A stretch of DNA of 33,913 nucleotides from NCBI GenBank assembly GCA_029262155.1, contig JAJCZW010000189.1, positions 1 to 33,913 on the forward strand. The letters run 5' to 3'. Position 1 is the stretch's first letter; every line of letters starts with the position of its first letter. Positions 1 to 7,554 of this stretch are shown in pieces. The DNA is from Gemmatimonadota bacterium (GTDB taxonomy: Bacteria; Gemmatimonadota; Gemmatimonadetes; Gemmatimonadales; GWC2-71-9). Both the position numbers and the translations under genes were made by a program. The notes below the pieces were generated by a model. The model was not told the origin of the DNA and did not search any database. It saw nothing but the letters and a program-made list of their open reading frames with translations.

Positions 1-1
1 A

Positions 2-274
2 GACACACAGGACGCGTTCCCCGCGGTGCCCGCACTTCTCTTGAGCGGCGCCTACGATGCCGCAACACCACCAGAGTTTGCCGACCATGTGGCCCAAGCG
101 ATTCCGCAGGCGATGCACGTGGTTTTCCCCAACGCCAGTCATGACTTTAGCAATGAAAGCTGCCAGATCGGGTTAATAACTCGCTTTGTGCAGGACGCCG
201 CCACCACACATCTTGACCTGACGTGTGTGGGCCGTACCTGGCGACCCCCCTTCACGACCTTCTCGCCTCGATGA
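2..274 (+). CDS. Alpha/beta hydrolase, C-terminal part (5' end outside window)
   Basis: The frame is open from the left edge, so the listed ORF start at 26 is internal and the gene is cut by the window. The visible 90 residues look like the C-terminal domain of a TAP-like or S33-type alpha/beta hydrolase. PALLLSGAYDAATPP is the strand and turn with the acidic triad residue (D in YDAATPP), and FPNASHDF carries the catalytic His. The nucleophile elbow is outside the window. The stop codon overlaps the ATG of the MFS gene (ATGA), so the two are probably translated together; the hydrolase may act on a substrate or product of the transporter. The exact substrate cannot be told from this fragment. 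Confidence 0.75.
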   Translation, partial: DTQDAFPAVPALLLSGAYDAATPPEFADHVAQAIPQAMHVVFPNASHDFSNESCQIGLITRFVQDAATTHLDLTCVGRTWRPPFTTFSPR

Positions 275-1473
275 ACACTCGTCCGGCCGGGCGTCACGCT
301 TGGTCGATGCTCGGACTGCTTGGTGTCGCGGAGTTGTTGGGCATGTCGGTCTGGCTCGCCGCGAGCGCCGTGAGTCCCGAACTCAGAGTCCAATGGGATC
401 TTTCGGCGTCCCAAGCGGGATGGCTCACGAGTGCAGTCCAACTTGGGTTTGTTGTGGGGACGCTGGTCGCGGCGATACTGAATTTGGCGGACGTCTTGCC
501 GAGCCGCTGGTACTTCGCGATGGGTGCCGTGCTCGCCGCGGCGTCGAACGCCGCGCTCCTCATCGTCCCGGGATTCGGGTGGGCAGTGGTGACTCGGTTT
601 CTCACCGGTGCGACGCTGGCCGCCGTGTATCCCCCCGCCATGAAGATGACCGCCACCTGGTTTCGGGACCGACGTGGCTTAGCTATCGGGGTGGTCGTGG
701 GGGCGCTCACAGTGGGGAAGGCTACGCCGTACCTGGTAGAAGCGTTAGGCGGTGTCGGGTTTCGCCCGGTGATCCTGACCACCTCTGCCGCCGCCGTGCT
801 CGCCGCGACGCTCATCGCCGGGGGATACCGCGATGGTCCTCACGCATTTGCCCGGCGTCGGTTCTCATGGTCATTGGTGGGCGAAGTGGTCACGGACCGG
901 AAATGGCGGCTCACCACAGGAGGGTACTGCGGTCATATGATCGAGCTGTACGCCTGTTGGACTTGGCTGGCAACGTTCCTCGCGGCTGGCTCCCTGGCGA
1001 GTACCCATCCGGTATCCCAACAGCTCATCCGGCTTGGCGCCTTTGCCGCGATTGCCATCGGTGGGCTGGCCTGCGTGTGGGGAGGGGCAGTGGCCGATCA
1101 GATCGGGCGTGCACGCCTCGTACGCGGTGCAATGGCGGTGAGTGGCACCGCCGCGATCGCGATGGGCGTTGCCTGGGCTGGGGGGTACTGGGTGATGCTT
1201 GTGGTCGCCTTGGTATGGGGCTGGTTTGTCATCGCCGATAGCGCGCAATTCTCCACCATGGTGACCGAGAGCGTCCCTCCGCATGCAGTGGGGACCGCCC
1301 TGACGCTACAAACCTCGATCGGGTTTGCGATTTCCATCCTGTCGATCCAGTTCGTGCCTTGGTTTGCGAGCCAGATGGGGTGGCGCTGGGCGTTTGCTCT
1401 GTTGGCGATCGGTCCCGCGATCGGATTCCTGGCGATAGGGCGACTGGTGTCCCGCCAGGCTGAAGTCGCCTAG
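271..1473 (+). CDS. MFS transporter
   Basis: A 400-residue membrane protein with about twelve hydrophobic segments. It has the loop-2/3 arrangement of the major facilitator superfamily and a second-half loop GAVADQIGRAR resembling the MFS motif GxxxDxxGRR. The track ORF starts at 223, but the ATG at 271 overlaps the upstream hydrolase stop as ATGA and puts the short basic leader MNTRPAGRHAW directly before the first helix, so I prefer 271. It converges on a MarR regulator with a 4-bp overlap of the stops (CTAG). That regulator could control it, but this is only suggested by adjacency. Substrate unknown; the family moves small organic solutes or drugs across the inner membrane. Confidence 0.85.
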   Translation: MNTRPAGRHAWSMLGLLGVAELLGMSVWLAASAVSPELRVQWDLSASQAGWLTSAVQLGFVVGTLVAAILNLADVLPSRWYFAMGAVLAAASNAALLIVPGFGWAVVTRFLTGATLAAVYPPAMKMTATWFRDRRGLAIGVVVGALTVGKATPYLVEALGGVGFRPVILTTSAAAVLAATLIAGGYRDGPHAFARRRFSWSLVGEVVTDRKWRLTTGGYCGHMIELYACWTWLATFLAAGSLASTHPVSQQLIRLGAFAAIAIGGLACVWGGAVADQIGRARLVRGAMAVSGTAAIAMGVAWAGGYWVMLVVALVWGWFVIADSAQFSTMVTESVPPHAVGTALTLQTSIGFAISILSIQFVPWFASQMGWRWAFALLAIGPAIGFLAIGRLVSRQAEVA

Positions 1474-1949
1474 CCGACCGGTTCGGCGACCGCGTGTTGT
1501 AGATCCGCGGCGTGACGTCCCAACCGTCGGAGCAGGTCCGTCATCAACTGGATCTCATCGTCGTCGAGTTCAGCGACTGCTTGGCGTATCGTTGCAGCGT
1601 GTGTGGGGAACGCCGTCTGCATGAAATCGTTTCCGCGATCCGTCAGCGCAGCATAGCGAGCCCGACGATCCGAGGCACACGGTCGGCGCTCGACCAAGCC
1701 CTGGGCCTCCAGGCGATCGACCAGGTAGGTAATCCCACCGCTCGAAACCAAGAGCTTCCGCTGCACTTCACCGAGAAGCATCGGCCCTTTGTGATAGAGA
1801 GCTTCCAAGACACCAAACTCACCGGCGGTGAGCTGATGACGATCTACGTCGCTGGACGCCATTTCATGGATGGCGGCATGGGCACGCGACAGGATAATCC
1901 AGAGCTTGAGTGCCTTCTGGGTACGGTCATCGTCGGCATAGGGAGACAT
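1470..1949 (-). CDS. MarR-family transcriptional regulator
   Basis: A 159-residue winged-helix protein. The core runs LTAGEFGVLEALYHKGPMLLGEVQRKLLVSSGGITYLVDRLEAQGLVERRP, with the helix-turn-helix followed by the wing DRRARYAALTDRG, typical of MarR dimers that sense small aromatic or phenolic ligands and repress transporter genes. The longest ORF starts at 1970, but the ATG at 1949 has a good Shine-Dalgarno (CGGAG, 6 bases upstream) while the upstream ATG has none, so 1949 is chosen. It faces the MFS gene tail-to-tail. The short region towards the TlpA gene end holds its promoter. Ligand and operator are not visible. Confidence 0.85.
   Translation of the reverse strand: MSPYADDDRTQKALKLWIILSRAHAAIHEMASSDVDRHQLTAGEFGVLEALYHKGPMLLGEVQRKLLVSSGGITYLVDRLEAQGLVERRPCASDRRARYAALTDRGNDFMQTAFPTHAATIRQAVAELDDDEIQLMTDLLRRLGRHAADLQHAVAEPVG
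1473..1487. terminator. Possible bidirectional hairpin at MFS/MarR convergence
   Basis: GCCGA-CCGGT-TCGGC forms a 5-bp stem with a 5-base loop exactly where the two convergent genes end. There is no U-run on either side, so it is not a classical intrinsic terminator. It lies inside the last codons of the MarR gene. Confidence 0.25.
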
Positions 1950-2022
1950 TGTGAACTCCGGGTTCGTCATTTCTGATGGTGCGACTCCCGGGCCGGTCTG
2001 TCAAGGTGGCGACATTTCGCGG

Positions 2023-3567
2023 TCAGTGCCCACCTTCGTGGCCGTGATCCCCTCCCGCCATGGTGGTGCGTTGGAGTTCGGCGTCAATCACCGCCCGAAT
2101 CCGGGCGATCTGGTCGGGTCCTGCGAACCCAATCCACTGTTGCACCAGCTTGCCGTCGCGATCGACCAAGATCGTGTAGGGGAGGCCGAAGTAGTGGTAT
2201 TTCGCCTTCATATCCCCCTTGCCCAGGAGGACGGGAAAGTCAGAGCCGAATTGGGAGATGAAGGCCTCGGCATCTTCCGAGTGAATGTCCTCGTTGATCG
2301 TGATGAACCGAAAACCTGAGTCAGTCACCGCGTGTCGGAGTGAATCGAGGGCGGGCATCTCTTCCCGGCAGGGAGCACACCAGCTAGCCCAGAAATTGAC
2401 GAGGGTCACCTTGCCGCGGAGGTCTGTGTTGGCCATCTGCCCGCCGCCCATCTGCTCCAGTTCGAACGGAACGATAGGTTCCCGGTCGGTCGGCGAAAGT
2501 CCGGTGAGCAGCTGCAGCTCATTCAGGAGAAAGACACGTCCCTCGTTCCCGACGGCGATCGTTGGGAGTGCGACCGGGAGTTCCGCGGTGCGGAGGAGCA
2601 CGCCGGTGGTGCGGTCGAACACATCCAGGCGCGAACGATCGGTCGTGAATCCGGGTGTACTCAGGACATAGAGCCGATCATCTGGTCCGATAGTGGCGCC
2701 CAGGTTCACCGGATGGTAGTCGATCACGGCCTTTCCATCCTGCAGCTCGAACTTTGGCTGCGTTGTGGATTGGGGGAGATCGCGTGACGCGACCCAGAGC
2801 GTCTCGCCAGCCGCGGTCAGAGCCAGGATCTGATCCCGGATAAATGGGGCGAAGTAGACGGTGTCGCCCCGCCCCGCCACATGGCCGGCATTGTTCAGAT
2901 CAGCCAACAGGATGTGTTGAGGGAGGTCGACGAGTCCCGTGGTTCCTCCAGCGGTTCCATCTGCCCCAATACGAGAGAGCAAAGGGGCATCAGGCGATTC
3001 GAGTGCGTAGGCGAATCGGGCTGGTGATCGGACCAACCAGACCCCGCCCTGACCGTCACTCCCCAAGTCGGTATAGTTGAATGGGCTTTTGGCGGTGGGC
3101 TTGAGCGAGCCGTCGAGGCTTGCAAGCATCACGTCGCCGTTGAGATCGGCGACCCAGAGACGATCGCCTGGGCCAGCGGTGGCCGCCACGATCTCCCGTC
3201 CCTCTCGCTGGAGCAGAACCCGCCGTACTCGGAGCCCCTCGTCGAAGCGGATTAACCCCCCACTCCCGTCGAGGACGACGGCACCATCCACCGTTTGCTG
3301 GGTCTGACGACCGGCAAACCACAGCAGATGCGTATCTTCGTCCGGAGGAAGTGTGTCTAACATGAGGTGCTCCGCAGGCTGAACGGTCACCACATGCCGG
3401 GCGGACCCGAGGGTGGTCACCACCGGCTCGGCGGCGTTGACGTTCGACGTGGCGATCGGTCCCCGCGCCGTTTCCCCCGTGCAGCTCGCGAGTATTCCCG
3501 CGGTCGCCACCCAGAGGGTAATGCGCAGAGCGGGCCGGAACAGGTTCCGGCCCATCTCCTTCAGCAT
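2023..3567 (-). CDS. TlpA/ResA-like thioredoxin-fold lipoprotein with N-terminal beta-propeller
   Basis: 514 residues. A lipoprotein signal peptide ends in ILASC (lipobox), followed by about 320 residues rich in propeller-type strands (GGLIRFDEGLRVRR, GDRLWVADLNG, DRLYVLSTPG, EGRVFLLNEL), an NHL/6-bladed type arrangement. A C-terminal TlpA/ResA domain has the redox motif WCAPC in VTLVNFWASWCAPCREEMP and the cis-proline loop GLPYTI. It ends in a His-rich tail GGDHGHEGGH that could bind metal. Periplasmic, membrane-anchored thiol-disulfide exchange is the expected role. The start lies 6 bases after the stop of a small Cys-containing secreted protein, with an SD formed by TAAGG, so they form one operon. 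A propeller-thioredoxin fusion is uncommon among plain TlpA proteins. Confidence 0.85.
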   Translation of the reverse strand: MLKEMGRNLFRPALRITLWVATAGILASCTGETARGPIATSNVNAAEPVVTTLGSARHVVTVQPAEHLMLDTLPPDEDTHLLWFAGRQTQQTVDGAVVLDGSGGLIRFDEGLRVRRVLLQREGREIVAATAGPGDRLWVADLNGDVMLASLDGSLKPTAKSPFNYTDLGSDGQGGVWLVRSPARFAYALESPDAPLLSRIGADGTAGGTTGLVDLPQHILLADLNNAGHVAGRGDTVYFAPFIRDQILALTAAGETLWVASRDLPQSTTQPKFELQDGKAVIDYHPVNLGATIGPDDRLYVLSTPGFTTDRSRLDVFDRTTGVLLRTAELPVALPTIAVGNEGRVFLLNELQLLTGLSPTDREPIVPFELEQMGGGQMANTDLRGKVTLVNFWASWCAPCREEMPALDSLRHAVTDSGFRFITINEDIHSEDAEAFISQFGSDFPVLLGKGDMKAKYHYFGLPYTILVDRDGKLVQQWIGFAGPDQIARIRAVIDAELQRTTMAGGDHGHEGGH

Positions 3568-3573
3568 GTTGCC

Positions 3574-3966
3574 TTACGCTTTCTTGATGTTGTCGATCTG
3601 AATCGCCTTGGCGCCGCCCGCCTCGAACACTTTGCCCGAGATGGTCACCTTCTCCTCGGCGAACTCTTTCAGGCGATCGTTCTGACCGTCGCCTGGCATG
3701 CCAGCCGACGTGGGAATGTACAGGACCCCGTCATCGCCCAGAATGGCGAGGGGGATTCCCTTGTCGGCGCACACCTGGGCGCACATCCGATGCTCCTTCA
3801 CGCCCGTGAGACCCTGCCCGAACTTGCACGAGACATCGATCACCGTTCCGGTTACCGAGGCCTCCACATGCTTGGGTGTCTGCATCTTCATCTGTGCTTC
3901 TGCCTTGGCCGGCATCGCGACGGTCAATGCGGCGAGCGCCGCCATCCCAGTAAGGGACTTCACCAT
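3574..3966 (-). CDS. Small secreted cysteine-containing protein, function unknown
   Basis: 130 residues with a Sec signal peptide (basic start, hydrophobic core, MPAKAEAQ cleavage region). The mature part is an OB-fold-like beta-rich domain, VTGTVIDVSCKFGQGLTG to KVTISGKVFEAGGAKAIQIDNI. It has Cys at about 47, 62 and 66; the last two form MCAQVC, and a His precedes them (EHRMC). I recognise this as a recurring but uncharacterised secreted family, probably metal- or thiol-active. The SD AAGGAG lies 7 bases before the ATG, inside a perfect 12-bp palindrome (CCTTCATGAAGG). The next gene, 6 bases downstream, is a TlpA-like thiol oxidoreductase, which makes the cysteines of this protein a plausible redox substrate. 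That link is inferred. Confidence 0.7.
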   Translation of the reverse strand: MVKSLTGMAALAALTVAMPAKAEAQMKMQTPKHVEASVTGTVIDVSCKFGQGLTGVKEHRMCAQVCADKGIPLAILGDDGVLYIPTSAGMPGDGQNDRLKEFAEEKVTISGKVFEAGGAKAIQIDNIKKA

Positions 3967-3975
3967 GGTACCACT

Positions 3976-3987
3976 CCTTCATGAAGG
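3976..3987. repeat. 12-bp perfect palindrome over the ribosome binding site
   Basis: CCTTCATGAAGG is fully self-complementary and overlaps the AAGGAG Shine-Dalgarno of the small secreted protein gene on the minus strand. It could be a dimeric protein operator or a small RNA hairpin limiting ribosome access. Chance occurrence is also possible. Confidence 0.35.
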
Positions 3988-4241
3988 TTGTCCTACCCTG
4001 CCGGCGTTGTGACACCGGCCCTCTGCGCTGGCCTACCCGATGCCAGCCCAACTGTGTGATATCTTCGGTGTACTTCCTTGGGTTTGCGCGGACATGGTCC
4101 GACCCAGACTGGAGGGAGTCTTCCGTCCCGATACCGCATGGATGTCTAGGTAGGTGACGACATGACCGGGTCGGTTGGATCTCACGACGTGGCGGCCCAA
4201 GGGAGTGTCAGCCGAACGACAATGTGGCCACAACGGCGACT

Positions 4242-4565
4242 CTATGGCCTGGGTGAGGGACCCTTCCACCCGAATCGTGCCAGGTCAATTCGGCCACGCG
4301 CATCGAACCGGATCCCTTCCTGCTCCAGCCGCTGTCGCTGGACCCGAACCCACTCGGCGTTGGCACGGGGGCTGATCCCGCCTTGCGCGTTGACGACACG
4401 ATGCCAGGGGAGATCGACTTCATCGGCTCGACGGAGGGCATAACCAACCATGCGAGGTTGCCGGGGGAAACCGGCAAGGGTGGCGATCCATCCGTAGGTG
4501 CTCACCCGCCCCCGGGGGATCGCCCGGACAGCGGTCAGGATACGGGCGTCGATCGACTGGGACAC
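4242..4565 (-). CDS. Alkyltransferase-like (ATL) DNA-damage recognition protein
   Basis: 107 residues matching the C-terminal DNA-binding domain of O6-alkylguanine-DNA alkyltransferase: IPRGRVSTYGWIA, then QPRMVGYALRR with the presumed Arg finger at R38, then LPWHRVVNAQGGIS. The alkyl-acceptor Cys of the PCHR motif is replaced by Trp (PWHR, W54), the hallmark of ATL proteins such as E. coli YbaZ and yeast Atl1. These cannot transfer the alkyl group; they flip and bind O6-alkylguanine and hand the lesion to nucleotide excision repair. The start is GTG with a strong GGAGGAGGAG SD. It lies 57 bases after the DUF3179 gene on the same strand and may be read through from the Crp promoter. Housekeeping-type repair role. 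Confidence 0.9.
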   Translation of the reverse strand: MSQSIDARILTAVRAIPRGRVSTYGWIATLAGFPRQPRMVGYALRRADEVDLPWHRVVNAQGGISPRANAEWVRVQRQRLEQEGIRFDARGRIDLARFGWKGPSPRP

Positions 4566-4622
4566 TGGCTCCTCCTCCAGGTGCGGTGGGGCACCAGGAT
4601 GGAGGAAGCTAGACCGAATTCT

Positions 4623-5735
4623 CTATTGGACCAGTCGCGTATCGGGGCGGAAGGCGACCCACGCAAACCAAAAGTGGTTCCCGTGAGTAATCGGTGTGAG
4701 TTGCTGTCCCGCGAGTTCGCCAGCGACCGCCCGACCGAGAATGCTCCAGGTGGAGTTGGTCTCGCGATCACGGAACGTGCCGGGACCGTGAGGGCTGAAA
4801 TGGAGGTCCCTATTGCCCAGCTTGGTTTCGAAGACGCCGGTGGACCCGACGTCTCGTCCCCGGGCGATCGATTGCGCGTCGAGTGCGCTTGCGGTTCCCG
4901 GTGCCCAAAAGATGACCAGCGAGGTGCCGTTGACCGTATCGTGTCGGACCGAGTCTTTCGCCAGACCAGTAAAGGAATGGGCTACTCCCCCCGCTCCTAT
5001 TGCGATCGCGACGACCCGTTCCATGGCCGGGAGCCGTGGATCAGGGGTGGCGCTCACAAATCCGGGAATCGGTTTCCCTGAGGGGCGGTCGTAGTCAGTG
5101 TAGGGGTTTCGACCATAGGGACGATCGTGCCCAGTCTCGCGGGACAGCACCTCCCCGTCGGGCCAGGTCTCGCGAAAGGTGCGCCAGCTAACGAGCGGTG
5201 CTCCGATCCGAGTCAGTCGCGTTCCCGTCAATTCGCCAACGATTCCCTCACCAGTGGCCTGCTGCCACCAGGTTTCGGTCTGACGGTCGTACATGACCAT
5301 GTCGGAATTACGGAGCCGCCCTGAGACACCGAAATCGAGTATCCGGTCTCCCACACGCCGATCGAAAGCAATCGCCGTGTTACACAGCGGGCAGAAGGTG
5401 ACCGTGACCGGTTTGTCGCCGATCTGGTCGTTGACGATTTCATGCCAGATGAGGATCTGAAGCGGGTACGCCCTGGCGGTCCGACCGGTTTCCACGACGA
5501 CCACCGGCTCTGGATCGGCGAGCCAGCGGCCGGCTGCTTTGACCGAGACAAACTTCGGGTGGTCGATCGCCGGGATGCCGTCCTTCGACGGGCCACCGGA
5601 GACGATCTCGTTGGCCGGGACACTTCGTCGGGAGAAATCGGTCTTCCAACGCTCCGATCCCTGAGCCAGAATCGACCCAGCAGTGGTAAGAGTGATCGTT
5701 GCCACCAGCGCGGCGTGGCCGGTCAGTTTCCTCAT
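4623..5735 (-). CDS. Secreted DUF3179 domain protein
   Basis: 370 residues with an N-terminal signal peptide ending near ILAQGS. The rest is a DUF3179 domain, recognisable from ARAYPLQILIWHEIVND, VTVTFCPLCNTAIAFDR, FGVSGRLRNSDMVMYDR and the late block GRNPYTDYD. The CPLC motif is the family's hallmark; its biochemical function is not established, though a metal or redox role has been suggested by the paired cysteines. Its ATG overlaps the stop of the Crp/Fnr-type regulator gene (ATGA), so both are translated from one mRNA. That coupling suggests the regulator controls, or responds to conditions handled by, this exported protein. Confidence 0.85.
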   Translation of the reverse strand: MRKLTGHAALVATITLTTAGSILAQGSERWKTDFSRRSVPANEIVSGGPSKDGIPAIDHPKFVSVKAAGRWLADPEPVVVVETGRTARAYPLQILIWHEIVNDQIGDKPVTVTFCPLCNTAIAFDRRVGDRILDFGVSGRLRNSDMVMYDRQTETWWQQATGEGIVGELTGTRLTRIGAPLVSWRTFRETWPDGEVLSRETGHDRPYGRNPYTDYDRPSGKPIPGFVSATPDPRLPAMERVVAIAIGAGGVAHSFTGLAKDSVRHDTVNGTSLVIFWAPGTASALDAQSIARGRDVGSTGVFETKLGNRDLHFSPHGPGTFRDRETNSTWSILGRAVAGELAGQQLTPITHGNHFWFAWVAFRPDTRLVQ

Positions 5736-6418
5736 GCCGATTGGGCTTCGGGCTCGGCACTCCCACCTGAGGCCAATGTCGACAGCAACACCTTATCGAC
5801 AATAGCAATCTGGCCACGACGGACGGCGAGCCCACCGTCCCGACGCAAGGTGCGCAAGACCTGGTTCGTGGTCTGGCGCGACAGGCTCGAGATGGCGGCG
5901 ACGACATCTTGGGTGAGCGGAAGGGGAGCGTCGGGGTGATCGGGACTCGAGAGGCTTCGCGTCAGAAACAGCAACACCGCCGCTACCCGAGAGGTCGGCG
6001 GGAGCTGGAGCAGGTGCCGGTGAGCCAACATGCTTCGATGCTGACCGTGTGAGGCCGCAGCGACCGCCCGGGCAAATCGGTGGTCGTTGGCCACGGCCTG
6101 GGCAAAGACCTGCGCCGAAACCACCACCACCGTCGTCTCGGTCAACGCCCGCGTCTCCCACCTGCCTTCCTCGTTGGCGAACTCGGCCGGATCGCCGCCG
6201 ACGATCTGATCGCCCGGGCCGTAGACCTCGACCACCACATTGGAGCGACCGCTTCGGGTCAGAAAGACCCCCAGAATCCCAGAGGTCACCACCGTGACGC
6301 TTTCGGTGGTATGTCCTCCAAGTCGTTGACCAGGCGTAAGTTGTCTCGTGCTTGTTGGTTCCAAGCGCGCCACTTCGGTGACGAGGCTCTCTTCCTGGAC
6401 GATAGACAGGACCGACAT
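5732..6418 (-). CDS. Crp/Fnr-family transcriptional regulator
   Basis: 228 residues: an N-terminal cyclic-nucleotide-binding-like beta roll (TPGQRLGGHTTESVTVVTSGILGVFLT, VYGPGDQIVGG) and a C-terminal winged helix (PLPLTQDVVAAISSLSRQTTNQVLRTLRRDGGLAVRRGQIAIVD). The beta roll lacks the canonical cAMP phosphate-binding RxS motif and there is no N-terminal Cys cluster for an Fe-S centre. The signal is therefore unlikely to be cAMP or Fnr-type oxygen sensing. The track start at 6472 is too far upstream; the ATG at 6418 is preceded by GGGAGGAG at ideal spacing. It is divergent from the epimerase-amidase-TonB run, so it is a candidate regulator of both sides. Confidence 0.88.
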   Translation of the reverse strand: MSVLSIVQEESLVTEVARLEPTSTRQLTPGQRLGGHTTESVTVVTSGILGVFLTRSGRSNVVVEVYGPGDQIVGGDPAEFANEEGRWETRALTETTVVVVSAQVFAQAVANDHRFARAVAAASHGQHRSMLAHRHLLQLPPTSRVAAVLLFLTRSLSSPDHPDAPLPLTQDVVAAISSLSRQTTNQVLRTLRRDGGLAVRRGQIAIVDKVLLSTLASGGSAEPEAQSA

Positions 6419-6528
6419 GACTCCTCCCACTTCAAACGATGAACGCTGATGGCTCCTGCATGTATACGTCACGAACTCCGAAGTCGTATCTTTCGAGCAC
6501 GAAATCCGTCCCCCTCCGTGGAGTGTAT
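6419..6528. promoter_or_regulatory. Divergent intergenic region between regulator and epimerase operon
   Basis: About 110 bases separate the Crp/Fnr start from the preferred epimerase GTG. The region must hold the promoters for both directions and is the likeliest place for an operator of the Crp/Fnr protein. I see no perfect Crp- or Fnr-type palindrome. The track ORFs beginning here (6439) are upstream extensions rather than coding sequence. Confidence 0.4.
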
Positions 6529-7554
6529 GTGGCAGTTCTCGTGATCGGTGGCACTCGAAATCTCGGCTCGCTTCTGGTGCAGGATCTCCATCGATCTGGC
6601 AAGGAAGTGGTCGTGTTGAACCGAGGTATCACACTCGATCGACTCCCCCAAACAATCGAACGACTTCGGGCCGATCGAGCCGATCCTGCCGCACTCGCTG
6701 CCGCCATCAGGGGCCGGACCTGGGATGCGGTGGTCGATATGGCGTGCTATACCGGCGCAGAGGCGGCACAAGCGGTTGAGGCCTTCGATGGTTCGGTGGG
6801 GCGATACCTGTTCATCAGTTCAGGTCAGGTCTACCTGGTGCGAGCAGGGGAGGGATCAAGTCCCTCCGCCCGGGAAGAGGACTACGCCGGCCCGACAATT
6901 CTGGAGCCACCTTTGGGGACGCGAGATCACGCCAACTGGTTGTATGGCATCGGGAAACGCGCGGCCGAAGATGCCTTTCAGGTGGGATGGCGGGAGCGCC
7001 AGTTTCCGATCACGGCACTTCGATTGCCCATGGTACACAGCCCACTTGATCACTACGATCGGCTACACAACTACCTCCTCCGGTTGCGCGATGGATGGCC
7101 GCTGCTCTTGCCCCGGGAACCAGATCTGATCGTCCGGCATGTATACGCTCGCGACGTGGTCATCGCCGTCGCCGATCTCCTGAACCACGATCCGACGCGC
7201 GGTATGGGGGAAGCGATCAACCTCGCCCAAGATGGCGAGTACACCCTTCAGTCCACCCTCGAGATGCTGGCGCACCTGGTAGGCGTCACCCTCTCGATAG
7301 TTCGGATGCCGCGGAGCATACTCGAGCGGGAGGAGCTTCTCCCCTCCTGTTCACCGTTCAGCGATCGGTGGATGTCGGCCCTTGAGAACACTCGCGCGAA
7401 GAACTTGCTCGGATTCGTGCCGACGCCCATGGCGCAGTATTTCGAGACACTCGCTGTCCATTACCTCAAGAACGACCTTCCATCGCCTCCGGGTTATGCC
7501 CTCCGCGCGCGTGAAAAGGAGCTTCTTGCTTCTCAGGTGGAGACCTCGTCATGA
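6529..7554 (+). CDS. NAD-dependent epimerase/dehydratase (extended SDR family)
   Basis: 341 residues. The N-terminal Rossmann fold carries VLVIGGTRNLGSLL (the GGTxxxG cofactor motif), followed by VVVLNRG. The SDR core shows FISSGQVY and the catalytic YGIGK (YxxxK). The C-terminal part (IVRHVYARDVV, GEAINLAQDGEYTLQ) is typical of nucleotide-sugar or related epimerases. The track starts at 6439, but GTG at 6529 sits 5 bases after GGAG and gives a normal VAVLVIGGTR N-terminus, so I use it. The stop overlaps the amidase start (ATGA), so the two are coupled. The substrate is unknown; pairing with an amidase and a TonB receptor is unusual for a sugar epimerase. Confidence 0.87.
   Translation: MAVLVIGGTRNLGSLLVQDLHRSGKEVVVLNRGITLDRLPQTIERLRADRADPAALAAAIRGRTWDAVVDMACYTGAEAAQAVEAFDGSVGRYLFISSGQVYLVRAGEGSSPSAREEDYAGPTILEPPLGTRDHANWLYGIGKRAAEDAFQVGWRERQFPITALRLPMVHSPLDHYDRLHNYLLRLRDGWPLLLPREPDLIVRHVYARDVVIAVADLLNHDPTRGMGEAINLAQDGEYTLQSTLEMLAHLVGVTLSIVRMPRSILEREELLPSCSPFSDRWMSALENTRAKNLLGFVPTPMAQYFETLAVHYLKNDLPSPPGYALRAREKELLASQVETSS

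Noticed and set aside
225-1241. Long overlapping ORF inside the MFS gene, and similar long shadows at 12173-13255, 14288-15400 and 21358-22287
   Set aside because: These are alternative-frame products of GC-rich coding DNA, with Arg/Gly/His-rich sequences and no motifs, while the opposite frame has clear family matches.
4033-4269. 78-residue minus-strand ORF between ATL and the small secreted protein
   Set aside because: No SD or family motif; it overlaps the ATL end. The space is better explained as a promoter region.
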